From Pleurodeles waltl (lineage: Eukaryota > Chordata > Amphibia > Caudata > Salamandridae), in the NCBI RefSeq assembly GCF_031143425.1, contig NW_027150021.1:1-64000 (forward strand): a DNA stretch of 64,000 nucleotides, written 5' to 3'. The notes beneath the pieces were generated by a model. That model saw nothing but the letters and a program-made list of their open reading frames with translations. It ran no database searches and was not told where the DNA came from. The position numbers and the translations under genes are program-made. Shown here piece after piece: positions 27,801 through 38,856 of this stretch. The stretch's first letter is position 1, and each line of letters opens with the position of its first letter.

Positions 27801-29816
27801 AGCTTTAGGGAGCACTTGGTCCATTGTTCCAGGATCCAAGCTTCCCTGTCCTTTTTGCTTTTTGGCCTGAGCCCTTTTCAAAGCAAAAATATGCCCTGGG
27901 ATGCCCAGCATTGCTGCATGGGCCTCCAACTCCACATCTGACCAAGCTGATGTCTCCAAATCATTCCCTAATAGACAGTCTACAGGTAAATCTGAAGCTA
28001 CAACAACTTTCTTTGGACCAGATACCCCCCCCCAGTTGAGATTTACAACAGCCATGGGGTGGCTTTGTGTTATGTTGTGAGCATCGGTTACTTGGTACTG
28101 GTGTCCAAGTATGTGTTGTTCAGGGTGCACCAGTTTCTCAATCACCATTGTGACACTGGCACCTGTGTCCCTGTAGGCCTGGACCTCAACACCATTTATT
28201 AGGGTTAGTTGCTTGTACTTCTCCAAGTTATGGGGGCAAGCAACCAAAGTGGCTAAATCAATAGCCCCTTCAGAGACTAAAGTAGCCTCTGTGGTCTCCC
28301 TAATCAGACCAACCCCAACTAAATTACCAAAAGTGAGCCCAGCTACTCCCTTGGATTGGCTGTTGCCAGCAGTCCCACCACTAGTACCACTACTGCTAGG
28401 GGCACTAGAGCTTGATGTCTTAGTGGTGGTAGGCTCAGGGGGTTTACCTGGACAGGACTTATCCCCTGGCCTATGGCCTCTGTTTTTACACACAAAGCAC
28501 CAAGGCTTTTTAATGTGTGCAGGTTGAGAAGAAGAGGAAGAATTAGTTTTATCCCCACCCTCTGGAGAGTGTTTAAGATTTGAAGTGGGATCTTTGGTTT
28601 TACCCTTATCCCCATGCTTATCTTGAGATTTTTCACCATCTTTCTTCTTATTGCCATCTTTGTCAACCCCTGTATGAACTTTTCTGTTCACCCTTGTTCT
28701 GACCCATTTGTCTGCCTTCTTTCCCAATTCTTGGGGAGAGGTCAGATCAGAGTCTACCAGGTACTGGTGCAACAAATCAGACACACAATTATTAAGTATA
28801 TGCTCTCTCAGGATTGTGTTATACAGGCTTTCATAATCAGTAACTTTACTGCCATGTAACCACCCCTCCAAGGCCTTCACTGAATGGTCAATGAAATCAA
28901 CCCAGTCTTGTGAAGACTCCTTTTTGGTCTCTCTGAACTTTATCCTGTACTGTTCAGTGGTTAAGCCATAACCCTCCAGGAGTGCATTCTTAAGAACTGT
29001 AAAATTATTGGCATCATTTTCTTTCACAGTAAGGAGCCTATCCCTACCTTTTCCACTAAATGATAGCCATAGGATAGCAGCCCACTGCCTTTGAGGGACA
29101 TCCTGTACAACACAGGCCCTCTCAAGTGCAGCAAACCACTTGTTAATGTCATCCCCCTCCTTATAAGGGGGAACTATCTTGTGCAGATTCCTGGAATCAT
29201 GCTCTTTTGCAGGATGACTATGGGGAATACTGCTGCTGCCACCATGGGTATCTAAACCCAACTTCTGTCTTTCCCTTTCTATTTCTAAAGACTGTCTATC
29301 CAAATCCAGCTGTTGCTTCTTGAGCTTCAGTCTGGTTTGTTCCACTCTCAATCTATTGAGCTCCCTTTCTAACAATCTGTCATCAGGGTGGGTGGGAGGG
29401 ACATTTCTAGATACAGAGGTATGATGGGAATGAACAGAAGGAGACCTGTCCCTTACAGAGGGCACCCTAACAGCTTGGCTACCAGTATAATGTGAGAGCA
29501 CACCATCAGTATGGTGTGATTCAACCTCTGTACCAACTATGCTAGACTTTCTAGTAATGAGCAGGCTGAGAAGTTTCTTTCCTGAACCTTTTCCTGGGGG
29601 AGTCCCTGGATCAGATTGAGAACCATTAGCTACTATTTCACCAGATTGGGCACTTATGGCCTTATCCTGTACTCTAAGCATATTAATTAACAGTTCTAAG
29701 GAAGGATTCTTCCCTACACTCAAACCTCTCTCTATGCAGAGACTCCTTGCTCCTTTCCAGCTAAGGTGATCATATGCAAGTTTGGACAGTTCAACATTTT
29801 TGCCTGTGCCAGACAT
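24852..29816 (-). CDS. gag-pol: Intact Gag-PR-INT-RT-RNaseH polyprotein (element C)
   Basis: Single 1654-codon ORF. Gag: coiled coil ~149-188, capsid ~205-375 with SCAN-like C-terminal half, zinc knuckle C440-C443-H448-C455. Protease: DTGAS at D550, LLGND 615-619. Integrase: H794, H801, C831, C834; catalytic D864, D924, E960 (35 residues between the last two); GPY/F-type module ~1075-1137. RT: FDLTAGYWQI with D1315, YLDD at 1376-1379. RNase H: D1527, E1567, D1594, D1637. Integrase precedes RT, the reverse of ordinary Ty3/gypsy, and the rest looks gypsy-like; this is the Gmr1 arrangement. Gag and Pol are fused in one frame through a 9-G run (28025-28033), so no frameshift is needed. The particle would form in the cytoplasm, copy its RNA and integrate the DNA in the nucleus. 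Confidence 0.96.
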   Translation of the reverse strand: MSGTGKNVELSKLAYDHLSWKGARSLCIERGLSVGKNPSLELLINMLRVQDKAISAQSGEIVANGSQSDPGTPPGKGSGKKLLSLLITRKSSIVGTEVESHHTDGVLSHYTGSQAVRVPSVRDRSPSVHSHHTSVSRNVPPTHPDDRLLERELNRLRVEQTRLKLKKQQLDLDRQSLEIERERQKLGLDTHGGSSSIPHSHPAKEHDSRNLHKIVPPYKEGDDINKWFAALERACVVQDVPQRQWAAILWLSFSGKGRDRLLTVKENDANNFTVLKNALLEGYGLTTEQYRIKFRETKKESSQDWVDFIDHSVKALEGWLHGSKVTDYESLYNTILREHILNNCVSDLLHQYLVDSDLTSPQELGKKADKWVRTRVNRKVHTGVDKDGNKKKDGEKSQDKHGDKGKTKDPTSNLKHSPEGGDKTNSSSSSQPAHIKKPWCFVCKNRGHRPGDKSCPGKPPEPTTTKTSSSSAPSSSGTSGGTAGNSQSKGVAGLTFGNLVGVGLIRETTEATLVSEGAIDLATLVACPHNLEKYKQLTLINGVEVQAYRDTGASVTMVIEKLVHPEQHILGHQYQVTDAHNITQSHPMAVVNLNWGGVSGPKKVVVASDLPVDCLLGNDLETSAWSDVELEAHAAMLGIPGHIFALKRAQAKKQKGQGSLDPGTMDQVLPKARASRSKPLPTIPPSTVDSTSEEEEFPPCAEPTPEELEADTAELLGEGGPAREELSVAQQTCPTLEGLRQQAVKQANGDVSDSHRVYWEDNLLYTEHRDPKPGAARRLVIPQEYRKFLLTLAHDIPLAGHLGQMKTWDRLVPLFHWPRMSEDTKEFCKSCETCQASGKTGGTPKAPLIPLPVVGVPFERVGVDIVGPLDPPTTSGNRFILVVVDHATRYPEAIPLRTTTAPAVAKALLGIFSRVGFPKEVVSDRGSNFMSAYLKAMWKECGVTYKFTTPYHPQTNGLVERFNKTLKGMIMGLPEKLRRRWDILLPCLLFAYREVPQKGVGFSPFELLFGHPVRGPLTLVKEGWEQPLKAPKQDIVDYVLGLRSRMAEYMKKASKNLQASQELQKQWHDQKAFLVQYQPGQKVWVLEPVAPRALQDKWSGPHTIVEKKGEVTYLVDLGTARSPLRVLHVNRLKPYYDRADLTLLMATDEGQEEDSDPLPDLFSSTEQDALVEGVVLADCLTAEQKDNCINLLGQFSELFSIVPGTTSWCEHTIDTGDSLPVKSKIYRQPDHVRDCIKQEVQKMLELGVVEHSDSPWASPVVLVPKPNSKDGKKEMRFCVDYRGLNLVTKTDAHPIPRADELIDTLASAKYLSTFDLTAGYWQIKLSEDAKSKTAFSTIGGHYQFTVMPFGLKNAPATFQRLVNTVLQGLEAFSAAYLDDIAVFSSSWDDHLVHLWKVWEALQKAGLTIKASKCQIGQGKVVYLGQLVGGEQIAPLQGKIQTIIDWVPPTTQTQVRAFLGLTGYYRRFIKNYGSIAAPLNDLTSKKMPKKVLWTANCQKAFEELKQAMCSAPVLKSPCYSKKFYVQTDASELGVGAVLSQLNSEGQDQPVAFISRRLTPREKRWSAIEREAFAVVWALKKLRPYLFGTHFIVQTDHKPLLWLKQMKGENPKLLRWSISLQGMDYTVEHRPGSSHSNADGLSRYFHLDNEDSSGNG

Positions 29817-30086
29817 TTTTTAGAGAGAGTTAAAGTGATAGAAAAAGAGAAAAAAGTTTTCAGAACTTTTTGGAAAGACAGAAAAAAACTTTTTAAACTT
29901 TTAAGAACTTTTTGAAAGTTTAGAAGTACTTTTCAGCACTTAGAAAAGAGTGAAAAGAGGAAATGCAAAACTTTTTGGCTATGTGTATATACACTGACCT
30001 TGTTTTGTATATTTTTCTCTTATGAAAAGTACAATGACAAGAGTGGTAAGTAGTCTCAAGCACTTATCCCACCACTGCAAAACCAA
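29817..30086 (-). other. Leader and primer-binding site of element C
   Basis: Primer site 30066-30085 on the minus strand: TGGTTTTGCAGTGGTGGGAT, a slightly changed form of A's. The remainder is the AT-rich leader; no ORF. Confidence 0.7.
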
Positions 30087-33071
30087 TGTAGGAGGCTGGA
30101 CTGGCTTGTAGAGGGTACCAAGGGGTACTTGCACCTTGCACCAGGCCCAGTTATCCCTTATTAGTGTATAGGGTGTCTAGCAGCTTAGGCTGATAGATAA
30201 TGGTAGCTTAGCAGAGCAGCTTAGGCTGAACTAGGAGACGTGTGAAGCTACTACAGTACCACTTAGTGTCATATGCACAATATCATAAGAAAACACAATA
30301 CACAGTTATACTAAAAATAAAGGTACTTTATTTTTATGACAATATGCCAAAGTATCTTAGAGTGTACCCTCAGTGAGAGGATAGGAAATATACACAAGAT
30401 ATATATACACAATAGCAAAAATATGCAGTATAGTCTTAGAAAACAGTGCAAACAATGTATAGTTACAATAGGATGCAATGGGGAAACATAGGGATAGGGG
30501 CAACACAAACCATATACTCCAAAAGTGGAATGTGAACCACGAATGGACCCCAAACCTATGTGACCTTGTAGAGGGTCGCTGGGACTATTAGAAAATAGTG
30601 AGAGTTAGAAAAATAACCCTCCCCAAGACCCTGAAAAGTGAGTGCAAAGTGCACCAAAGTTCCCCTAAGGACAAAATAGTCGTGTTAGAGGGAGAATGCA
30701 AGGAAAACACAAATCAGCAATGCAACAACGATGGATTCCTGACTGAGGGTACCTGTGGAACAAGGGGACCAAGTCCAAAAGTCACAAGCAGCTCGGAGAT
30801 GGGCAGATGCCCAAGAAATGCCAGCGGTTGGTGCAAAGAAGCTCTTACTAGGCTGAAGAACTGTGAATACTGCAGGAACGACAAGGACTAGAGACTTTCC
30901 CTTTGGAGGATGGATCCCCCACGCCTTGGAGAGTCGTGCAGAAGTGTTTTCCCGCCGGATGGACGCCAACAAGCCTTGCTACACGCAAATCGTGCGTTTG
31001 GCGTTTTTGGACGCTGCTGGGGCCCAGGAGGGACCAGGAGGTCGCAAATTGGACCTGCAGAGAGAGGGGACGTCGAGCAAGACAAAGAGTCCTCACTGAA
31101 GCAGGTAGCACCCAGAGAAGTGCCAGAAACAGGCACTACGAGGATGTGTGAAACGGTGCTCACCGAAGTTGCACAAAGGAGTCCCACGTCGCCGGAGACC
31201 AACTTAGAAAGTCGTGCAATGCAGGTTAGAGTGCCGTGGACCCAGGCTTGGCTGTGCACGAAGGATTTCCGCCGGAAGTGCACAGGGGCCGGAGTAGCTT
31301 GCAAAGTCGCGGTTCCCAGCAATGCAGCCCAGCGAGGTGAGGCAAGGACTTACCTCCACCAAACTTGGGCTGAAGAGTCACTGGACTGTGGGGGTCACTT
31401 GGACAGCGTCGCTGGATTCGAGGGACCTCGCTCGTCGTGCTGAGAGGAGACCCAAGGGACCGGTAATGCAGCTTTTTGGTGCCTGCGGTTGCAGGGGGAA
31501 GATTCCGTCGACCCACGGGAGATTTCTTCGGAGCTTCTGGTGCAGAGAGGAGGCAGACTACCCCCACAGCATGCACAAGCAGGAAAACAGTCGAGAAGGC
31601 GGCAGGATCAGCGTTACAGAGTTGCAGTAGTCGTCTTTGCTACTATGTTGCAGGTTTCCAGGCTTCCAGCGCGGTCAGCGGTCGATTCCTTATCAGAAGG
31701 TGAAGAGGGAGATGCAGAGGAACTCGGCTGAGCTCATGCATTCGTTATCTAAAGTTTCCCCAGAGACAGAGACCCTAAATAGCCAGAAAAGAGGGTTTGG
31801 CTACCTAGGAGAGAGGAAAGGCTACTAACACCTGAAGGAGCCTATCACAAGGAGTCTCTGACGTCACCTGGTGGCACTGGCCACTCAGAGCAGTCCAGTG
31901 TGCCAGCAGCACCTCTGTTTCCAAGATGGCAGAGGTCTGGAGCACACTGGAGGAGCTCTGGACACCTCCCAGGGGAGGTGCAGGTCAGGGGAGTGGTCAC
32001 TCCCCTTTCCTTTGTCCAGTTTCGCGCCAGAGCAGGGGCTAAGCGGTCCCTGAACCGGTGTAGACTGGCTTATGCAGAATTGGGCACATCTGTGCCCAAC
32101 AAAGCATTTCCAGAGGCTGGGGGAGGCTACTCCACCCCTGCCTTCACACCATTTTCCAAAGGGAGAGGGTGTCACACCCTCTCTCAGAGGAAGTTCTTTG
32201 TTCTGCCATCCTGGGCCAGGCCTGGCTGGACCCCAGGAGGGCAGCTGCCTGTCTGAGGGGTTGGCAGCAGCAGCAGCTGCAGAGAAACCCCAGGAAGGGC
32301 AGTCTGGCAGTACCAGGGTCTCTGCTACAGACCACTGGGATCATGGAATTGTACCAACAATGCCAGGATGGCATAGAGGGGGCAATTCCATGATCATAGA
32401 CATGTTACATGGCCATATTCGGAGTTACCATGGTGAAGCTACATATAGGTAGTGACCTATATGTAGTGCACGCGTGTAATGGTGTCCCCGCACTCACAAA
32501 GTTCAGTGAATTGGCTCTGAACAATGTGGGGGCACCTTGGCTAGTGCCAGGGTGCCCTCACACTAAGTAACTTTGCACCTAACCTTTACCAGGTAAAGGT
32601 TAGACATATAGGTGACTTATAAGTTACTTAAGTGCAGTGTAAAATGGCTGTGAAATAACGTGGACGTTATTTCACTCAGGCTGCAGTGGCAGGCCTGTGT
32701 AAGAATTGTCAGAGCTCCCTATGGGTGGCAAAAGAAATGCTGCAGCCCATAGGGATCTCCTGGAACCCCAATACCCTGGGTACCTCAGTACCATATACTA
32801 GGGAATTATAAGGGTGTTCCAGTAAGCCAATGTAAATTGGTAAAAATGGTCACTAGCCTGTCAGTGACAATTTGGAAAGAAATGAGAGAGCATAACCACT
32901 GAGGTTCTGATTAGCAGAGACAGTTAGTCACTACACAGGTAACACATTCAGGCACACTTATGAGCACTGGGGCCCTGGGTTACCAGGGTCCCAGTGACAC
33001 ATACAACTAAAACAACATATATACAGTGAAAAATGGGGGTAACATGCCAGGCAAGATGGTACTTTCCTACA
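30087..33071 (-). repeat. 5' LTR of element C (2985 bp)
   Basis: Partner of 21825-24819, about 10 bp shorter because one side of a U3 hairpin (TCAGTGAG...) is lost near 32920. It abuts the second TGGCT at 33072. Antisense 177-codon ORF at 30910-31443; palindromic poly(A) signal 30316-30332. Confidence 0.93.
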
Positions 33072-33624
33072 TGGCTCCATTGCAGCCCCTCTTAATGACC
33101 TCACATCCAAGAAAATGCCTAAAAAGGTATTATGGACAGCAAACTGTCAGAAAGCTTTTGAGGAGCTGAAGCAGGCCATGTGCTCTGCACCTGTCCTGAA
33201 AAGCCCTTGTTACTCTAAAAAATTCTATGTCCAAACTGATGCATCTGAATTAGGAGTAGGGGCAGTCCTATCACAACTTAATTCTGAGGGCCAGGATCAA
33301 CCTGTTGCTTTTATTAGTAGGAGGTTGACCCCTAGAGAAAAGCGTTGGTCTGCCATAGAGAGGGAGGCCTTTGCTGTGGTCTGGGCTCTGAAGAAGTTGA
33401 GGCCATACCTGTTTGGCACTCACTTCATTGTTCAGACAGACCACAAACCTCTACTTTGGGTAAAACAAATGAAAGGTGAAAATCCTAAATTGTTGAGGTG
33501 GTCCATATCCCTACAGGGAATGGACTATACAGTGGAACATAGACCTGGGAGTAGCCACTCCAATGCAAATGGACTCTCCAGATATTTCCACTTAGACAAT
33601 GAAGACTCATCAGGTCATGGCTAG
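33072..33624 (+). pseudogene. pol: RNase H domain and C-terminus of element A
   Basis: Resumes A's pol after C, from GSIAAPLND through QTDASELG, SAIEREAF and QTDHKPLLW to the end RYFHLDNEDSSGHG. The last catalytic-type Asp is changed (NANGLS instead of NADGLS). The frame is open to the TAG at 33622. Being downstream of a dead RT, it cannot be functional in its own element. Confidence 0.92.
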
Positions 33625-33640
33625 TCTTATTGTCCTTCGT

Positions 33641-33660
33641 TTGGGGGGGGGGGGGGGTTG
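33641..33660 (+). other. Polypurine tract of element A
   Basis: Fifteen G (33643-33657) then TTG, immediately before the 3' LTR at 33661. It is the longest G run of the four family-1 tracts; homopolymer length may be affected by sequencing. Confidence 0.8.
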
Positions 33661-36658
33661 TGTAGGAAAGTACCATCTTGCCTGGCATGTTACCCCCATT
33701 TTTTCACTGTATATATGTTGTTTTAGTTGTATGTGTCACTGGGACCCTGGTAACCCAGGGCCCCAGTGCTCATAAGTGTGCCTGAATGTGTTACCTGTGT
33801 AGTGACTAACTGTCTCACTGAGGCTCTGCTAATCAGAACCTCAGTGGTTATGCTCTCTCATTTCTTTCCAAATTGTCACTAACAGGCTAGTGACCAATTT
33901 TACCAATTTACATTGGCTTACTGGAACACCCTTATAATTCCCTAGTATATGGTACTGAGGTACCCAGGGTATTGGGGTTCCAGGAGATCCCTATGAGCTG
34001 CAGCATTTCTTTTGCCACCCATAGGGAGCTCTGACAATTCTTACACAGGCCTGCCACTGCAGCCTGAGTGAAATAACGTCCACGTTATTTCACAGCCATT
34101 TTACACTGCACTTAAGTAACTTATAAGTCACCTATATGTCTAACCTTTACCTGGTAAAGGTTAGGTGCAAAGTTACTTAGTGTGAGGACACCCTGGCACT
34201 AGCTAAGGTGCCCCCACATTGTTCAGGGCCAATTCCCCGGACTTTGTGAGTGCGGGGACACCATTACACGTGTGCACTACATATAGGTCACTACCTATAT
34301 GTAGCTTCACAATGGTAACTCCGAATATGGCCATGTAACATGTCTATGATCATGGAATTGCCCCCTCTATGCCATCCTGGCATAGTTGGCACAATCCCAT
34401 GATCCCAGTGGTCTGTAGCACAGACCCTGGTACTGCCAAACTGCCCTTCCTGGGGTCTCACTGCAGCTGCTGCTGCTGCCAACCCCTCAGACAGGCATCT
34501 TCCCTCCTGGGGTCCAGCCAGGCCTGGCCCAGGATGGCAGAACAAAGAACTTCCTCTGAGAGAGGGTGTTACACCCTCTCCCTTTGGAAAATGGTGTGAA
34601 GGCAGGGGAGGAGTAGCCTCCCCCAGCCTCTGGAAATGCTTTCTTGGGCACAGATGTGCCCAATTCTGCGTAAGCCAGTCTACACCGGTTCAGGGGACCC
34701 CTTAGCCCTGCTCTGGCGCGAAACTGGACAAAGGAAAGGGGAGTGACCACTCCCCTGACCTGCACCTCCCCTGGGAGGTGTCCAGAGCTCCTCCAGTGTG
34801 CTCCAGACCTCTGCCATCTTTGAAACAGAGGTGCTGCTGGCACACTGGACTGCTCTGAGTGGCCAGTGCCACCAGGTGACGTCAGAGACTCCTTGTGATA
34901 GGCTCCTTCAGGTGTTGATAGCCTATCCTCTCTCCTAAGTAGCCAAACCCTCTTTTCTGGCTATTTAGGGTCTCTGTCTCTGGGGAAACTTTAGATAACG
35001 AATGCAAGAGCTCATCCGAGTTCCTCTGCATCTCTCTCTTCACCTTCTGCCAAGGAATCGACTGCTGACCGCGCTGGAAGCCAGCAAACCTGCAACATAG
35101 TAGCAAAGACGACTACTGCAACTCTGTAATGCTGATCCTGCCGCCTTCTCGACTGTTTTCCTGGTGGTCCATGCTGTGGGGGTAGTCTGCCTCCTCTCTG
35201 CACTAGAAGATCCGAAGAAATCTCCCGTGGGTCGACGGAATCTTCCCCCTGCAACCGCAGGCACCAAAAAGCTGCATTACCGGTCCATTGGGCTCCTCTC
35301 AGCACGACGAGCGAGGTCCCTCGAATCCAGCAACTCTGTCCAAGTGACTCCCACAGTCCAGTGACTCTTCAGTCCAAGTTTGGTGGAGGTAAGTCCTTGC
35401 CTCACCTCACTAGACTGCATTGCTGGGAACCGTGACTTTTGCAGCTACTCCGGCCCCTGTGCACTTCCGGTGGAAATCCTTTGTGCACAGCCAAGCCTGG
35501 GTCCACAGCACTCTAACCTGCATTGCACAACTTTCTAAGTTGGTCTCCGCCGACGTGGGACTCCTTTGTGCGACTTCGGGTGAGCACCGTTTCACGCATC
35601 CTCGTAGTGCCTGTTTCTGGCACTTTTCCGGCTGCTACCTGCTGCTAAGAGGGCTCCTTGTCTTGCACGACGTCCCCTCTACTTCCTGGTCCAATTTGCG
35701 ACCTCCTGGTCCCTCCTAGGGCACAGCAGCGTCCAAAAACGCAAACCGCACGATTTGCAGCTAGCAAGGCTTGTTGGCGTTCTTTCGGCGGGAAAACACT
35801 TCTGCACGACTCTACAAGGCGAGATGGATCCGTCCTCCAATGGGGAAGTCTCTATCCCTTTGCGTTCCTGCAGAAACCGCAGCTTCTTCTGTCCAGTAGA
35901 AGCTTCTTTGTACCCGCAGCTGGCATTTCCTGGGCATCTGCCCATCTCCGACTTGCTTGTGACTTTTGGACTTGGTCCCCTTGTTCCACAGGTACCCTAG
36001 ATTGGAAATCCACCATTGTTGCATTGTTGGTTTGTGTCTTTCCTGCATTATTCCTCTAACACGACTTCTTTGTCCTTAGGGGAACTTTAGTGCACTTTGC
36101 ACTCACTTTTCAGGGTCTTGGGGAGGGTTATTTTTCTAACTCTCACTATTTTCTAATAGTCCCAGCGACCCTCTACAAGGTCACATAGGTTTGGGGTCCA
36201 TTTGTGGTTCGCATTCCACTTTTGGAGTATATGGTTTGTGTTGCCCCTATCCCTATGTTTCCCCATTGCATCCTATTGTAACTATACATTGTTTGCACTG
36301 TTTTCTAAGACTATACTGCATATTTTTGCTATTGTGTATATATATCTTGTGTATATTTCCTATCCTCTCACTGAGGGTACACTCTAAGATACTTTGGCAT
36401 ATTGTCATAAAAATAAAGTACCTTTATTTTTATTTATAACTGTGTATTGTGTTTTCTTCTGATATTGTGCATATGACACTAAGTGGTACTGTAGTAGCTT
36501 CACAAATCTCCTAGTTCAGCCTAAGCTGCTCTGCTAAGCTACCATTATCTATCAGCCTAAGCTGCTAGACACCCTATACACTAATAAGGGATAACTGGGC
36601 CTGGTGCAAGGTGCAAGTACCCCTAGGTACTCACTACAAGCCAGTCCAGCCTCCTACA
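33661..36658 (+). repeat. 3' LTR of element A (2998 bp)
   Basis: TGTAGGAAAG...CCTCCTACA, followed by the second CACTG. It matches 4854-7849 with clearly more differences than the B or C pairs, consistent with A being the older host of both. Confidence 0.93.
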
Positions 36659-36663
36659 CACTG
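36659..36663. repeat. Target-site duplication of element A, right copy (CACTG)
   Basis: Directly after A's 3' LTR; it reads on into CAGCTGCTGCTG, the uninterrupted LTR text. Confidence 0.93.
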
Positions 36664-38856
36664 CAGCTGCTGCTGCTGCCAACCCCTCAGACAGGTTTCT
36701 GCCCTCCTGGGGTCCAGCCAGGCTTGGCCCAGGATGGCAGAACAAAGGACTTCCTCAGAGAGAGGGTGTTACACCCTCTCCCTTTGGAAAAAGGTGTTAA
36801 AGCAGGGGAGGAGTAGCCTCCCCCAGCCTCTGGAAATGCTTTCATGGGCACAGATGGTGCCCATTTCTGCATAAGCCAGTCTACACCGGTTCAGGGACCC
36901 CTCAGCCCTGCTCTGACGCAAAACTGGACAAAGGAAAGGGGAGTGACCACTCCCCTGACCTGCATCTCCCCTGGGAGGTGCCCAGAGCTCCTCCAGTGTG
37001 CTCCAGACCTCTGCCATCGTGGAAACAGAGGTGCTGCTGGCACACTGGACTGCTCTGAGTGGCCAGTGCCAGCAGGTGACGTCAGAGACTCCTTCTGATA
37101 GGCACCTTCAGGTGTTGCTAGCCTATCCTCTCTCCTAAGTAGCCAACCGCTCTTTTCTGGCTATTTAGGGTCTCTGCTTTGGGGAATTCCTTAGATAACG
37201 AATGCAAGAGCTCATCAGATTTCCTCTGCATCTCTCTCTTCACCTTCTGCCAAGGAATCGACTGCTGACCGCGCTGGAAGCCTGCAAAACCGCAACAAAG
37301 TAGCGAAGACGACTACTGCAACTCTGTAACGCTGATCCTGCCGCCTTCTCGACTGTTTTCCTGGTGGTGCATGCTGTGGGGGTAGTCTGCCTCCTCTCTT
37401 CACTAGAAGCTCCGAAGAAATCTCCAGTGGGTCGACGGAATCTTCCCCTTGCTACCACAGGCACCAAAGAACTGCATCACCAGTCCCCTGGGTCTCCTCT
37501 CAGCACGACGAGCGAGGTCCCTTGAATCCAGCAACTGTATCCAAGTGACTCCCACAGTCCAGTGACTCTTCAGTCCAAGTTTGGTGGAGGTAAGTCCTTG
37601 CCTCCCCACGCCAGACTGCATTGCTGAGAACCGTGACTTTTGCAGCTACTCCGGCCTCTGTTCACTTCCGGCGGAAATCCTTTGTGCACAGCCAAGCCTG
37701 GGTCCACGGCACTCTAACCTGCATTGCACGACTTTCTAAGTTGTCCTCCGACGGCGTGGGAATCCTTTGTGCAACTTCGGGTGAGCACCGTTTCACTCCT
37801 CTTTGTAGTGCCTGTTCTGGCACTTCTGTGGGTGCTGCCTGCTTCTGAGAGAGCTCTTTGTCCTGATGGACGCCCCCTCTGTCCCCTGATGCAATTGGCG
37901 ACATCCTGGTCCCTCCTGGGCCACAGCAGCATCCAAAAACCCTAACCGCACGATTTGCAGCTAGCAAGGCTTGTTGGCGGTCATTCGGCGGGAAAGCACT
38001 TCTGCACGACTCTCCACGGCGTGGGGGATCAATCCTCCAAAGGGGAAGTCTCTAGCCCTTGTCGTTCCTGCAGAATCTTCAGCTTCTACTGTCCAGTAGC
38101 AGCTTCTTTGCACCCACAGCTGGCATTTCCTGGGCATCTGACCATCTCCGACTTGCTTGTGACTTTTGGAGTTGGTCCCCTTGTTCCACAGGTACCCTCG
38201 ACTGGAAATCCATCGTTGTTGCATTGCTGGTTTGTGTCTTTCCTGCACAATTCCCCTATCACGACTTCTATGTCCTTTGGGGAACTTTAGTGCACTTTGC
38301 ACCCACTTTTCAGGGTCTTGGGGTGGGCTATTTTTCTAACCCTCACTGTTTTATTACAGTCCCAGCGACCCTCTACAAGGTCACATAGGTTTGGGGTCCA
38401 TTCGTGGTTCGCATTCCACTTTTGGAGTATATGGTTTGTGTTGCCCCTATCCCTATGTGTCCCCATTGCATCCTATTGTAACTATACATTGTTTGCACTG
38501 TTTTCTAAGACTATACTGCATATTTTTGGTATTGTGTACATATATCTTATGTATATTTGCTATCCTCATACTGAGGGTACTCACTGAGATACTTTGGCAT
38601 ATTGTCATAAAAATAAAGTACCTTTATTTTTAGTATATCTGTGTATTGTGTTTTCTTATGACATTGTGCAAGTGACACTAGTGGTACTGTAGGAGCTTCA
38701 CTCGTCTCCTAGTTCAGCCTAAGCTGCTCTGCTAAGCTACCATTATCTATCAGCCTAAGCTGCTAGACACCCTATACACTAATAAGGGATACATGGGCCT
38801 GGTGCAAGGTGTAAGTACCCCTTGGTACTCACTACAAGCCAGTCCAGCCTCCTACA
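36664..38856 (+). repeat. 5' LTR of element O, second part
   Basis: Continues O's 5' LTR from base ~802 to its end CCTCCTACA. It is diverged from the A, B and C LTRs: the TATA-like site reads GTACATATATC and the sequence around the poly(A) signal has CTCATACTGAGG. Confidence 0.9.

Larger units (their letters stand above)
21825..33071 (-). mobile_element. Element C: complete Gmr1-like retrotransposon with intact Gag-Pol
   Basis: 11,247-bp element in minus orientation: 5' LTR 30087-33071, leader, one 1654-codon ORF, polypurine tract (C run 24823-24833 on the plus strand), 3' LTR 21825-24819. It has TGGCT duplications. The LTRs differ at roughly 20-25 sites plus a ~10-bp deletion, by eye under 1%. 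It is the only element here with no coding lesion and the best candidate for a recently active autonomous copy. Its sequence is mosaic: R-U5 and Gag are B-like, while protease-pol and the U3 start are A-like. Confidence 0.95.
4854..36658 (+). mobile_element. Element A: Gmr1-like retrotransposon with two nested insertions
   Basis: Complete family-1 element: 5' LTR 4854-7849, leader, gag-pol in three exon-like blocks (8122-11636, 20883-21824, 33072-33624), polypurine tract, 3' LTR 33661-36658. Elements B and C split it. Without them it is about 11.3 kb, with ~5.3 kb internal. Coding defects are a frame change at an 11-G run (9938-9948), a TGA at 11097, RT active site YLND instead of YLDD, and an Asp-to-Asn change in RNase H. 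It is bounded by the CACTG duplication. Confidence 0.93.
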
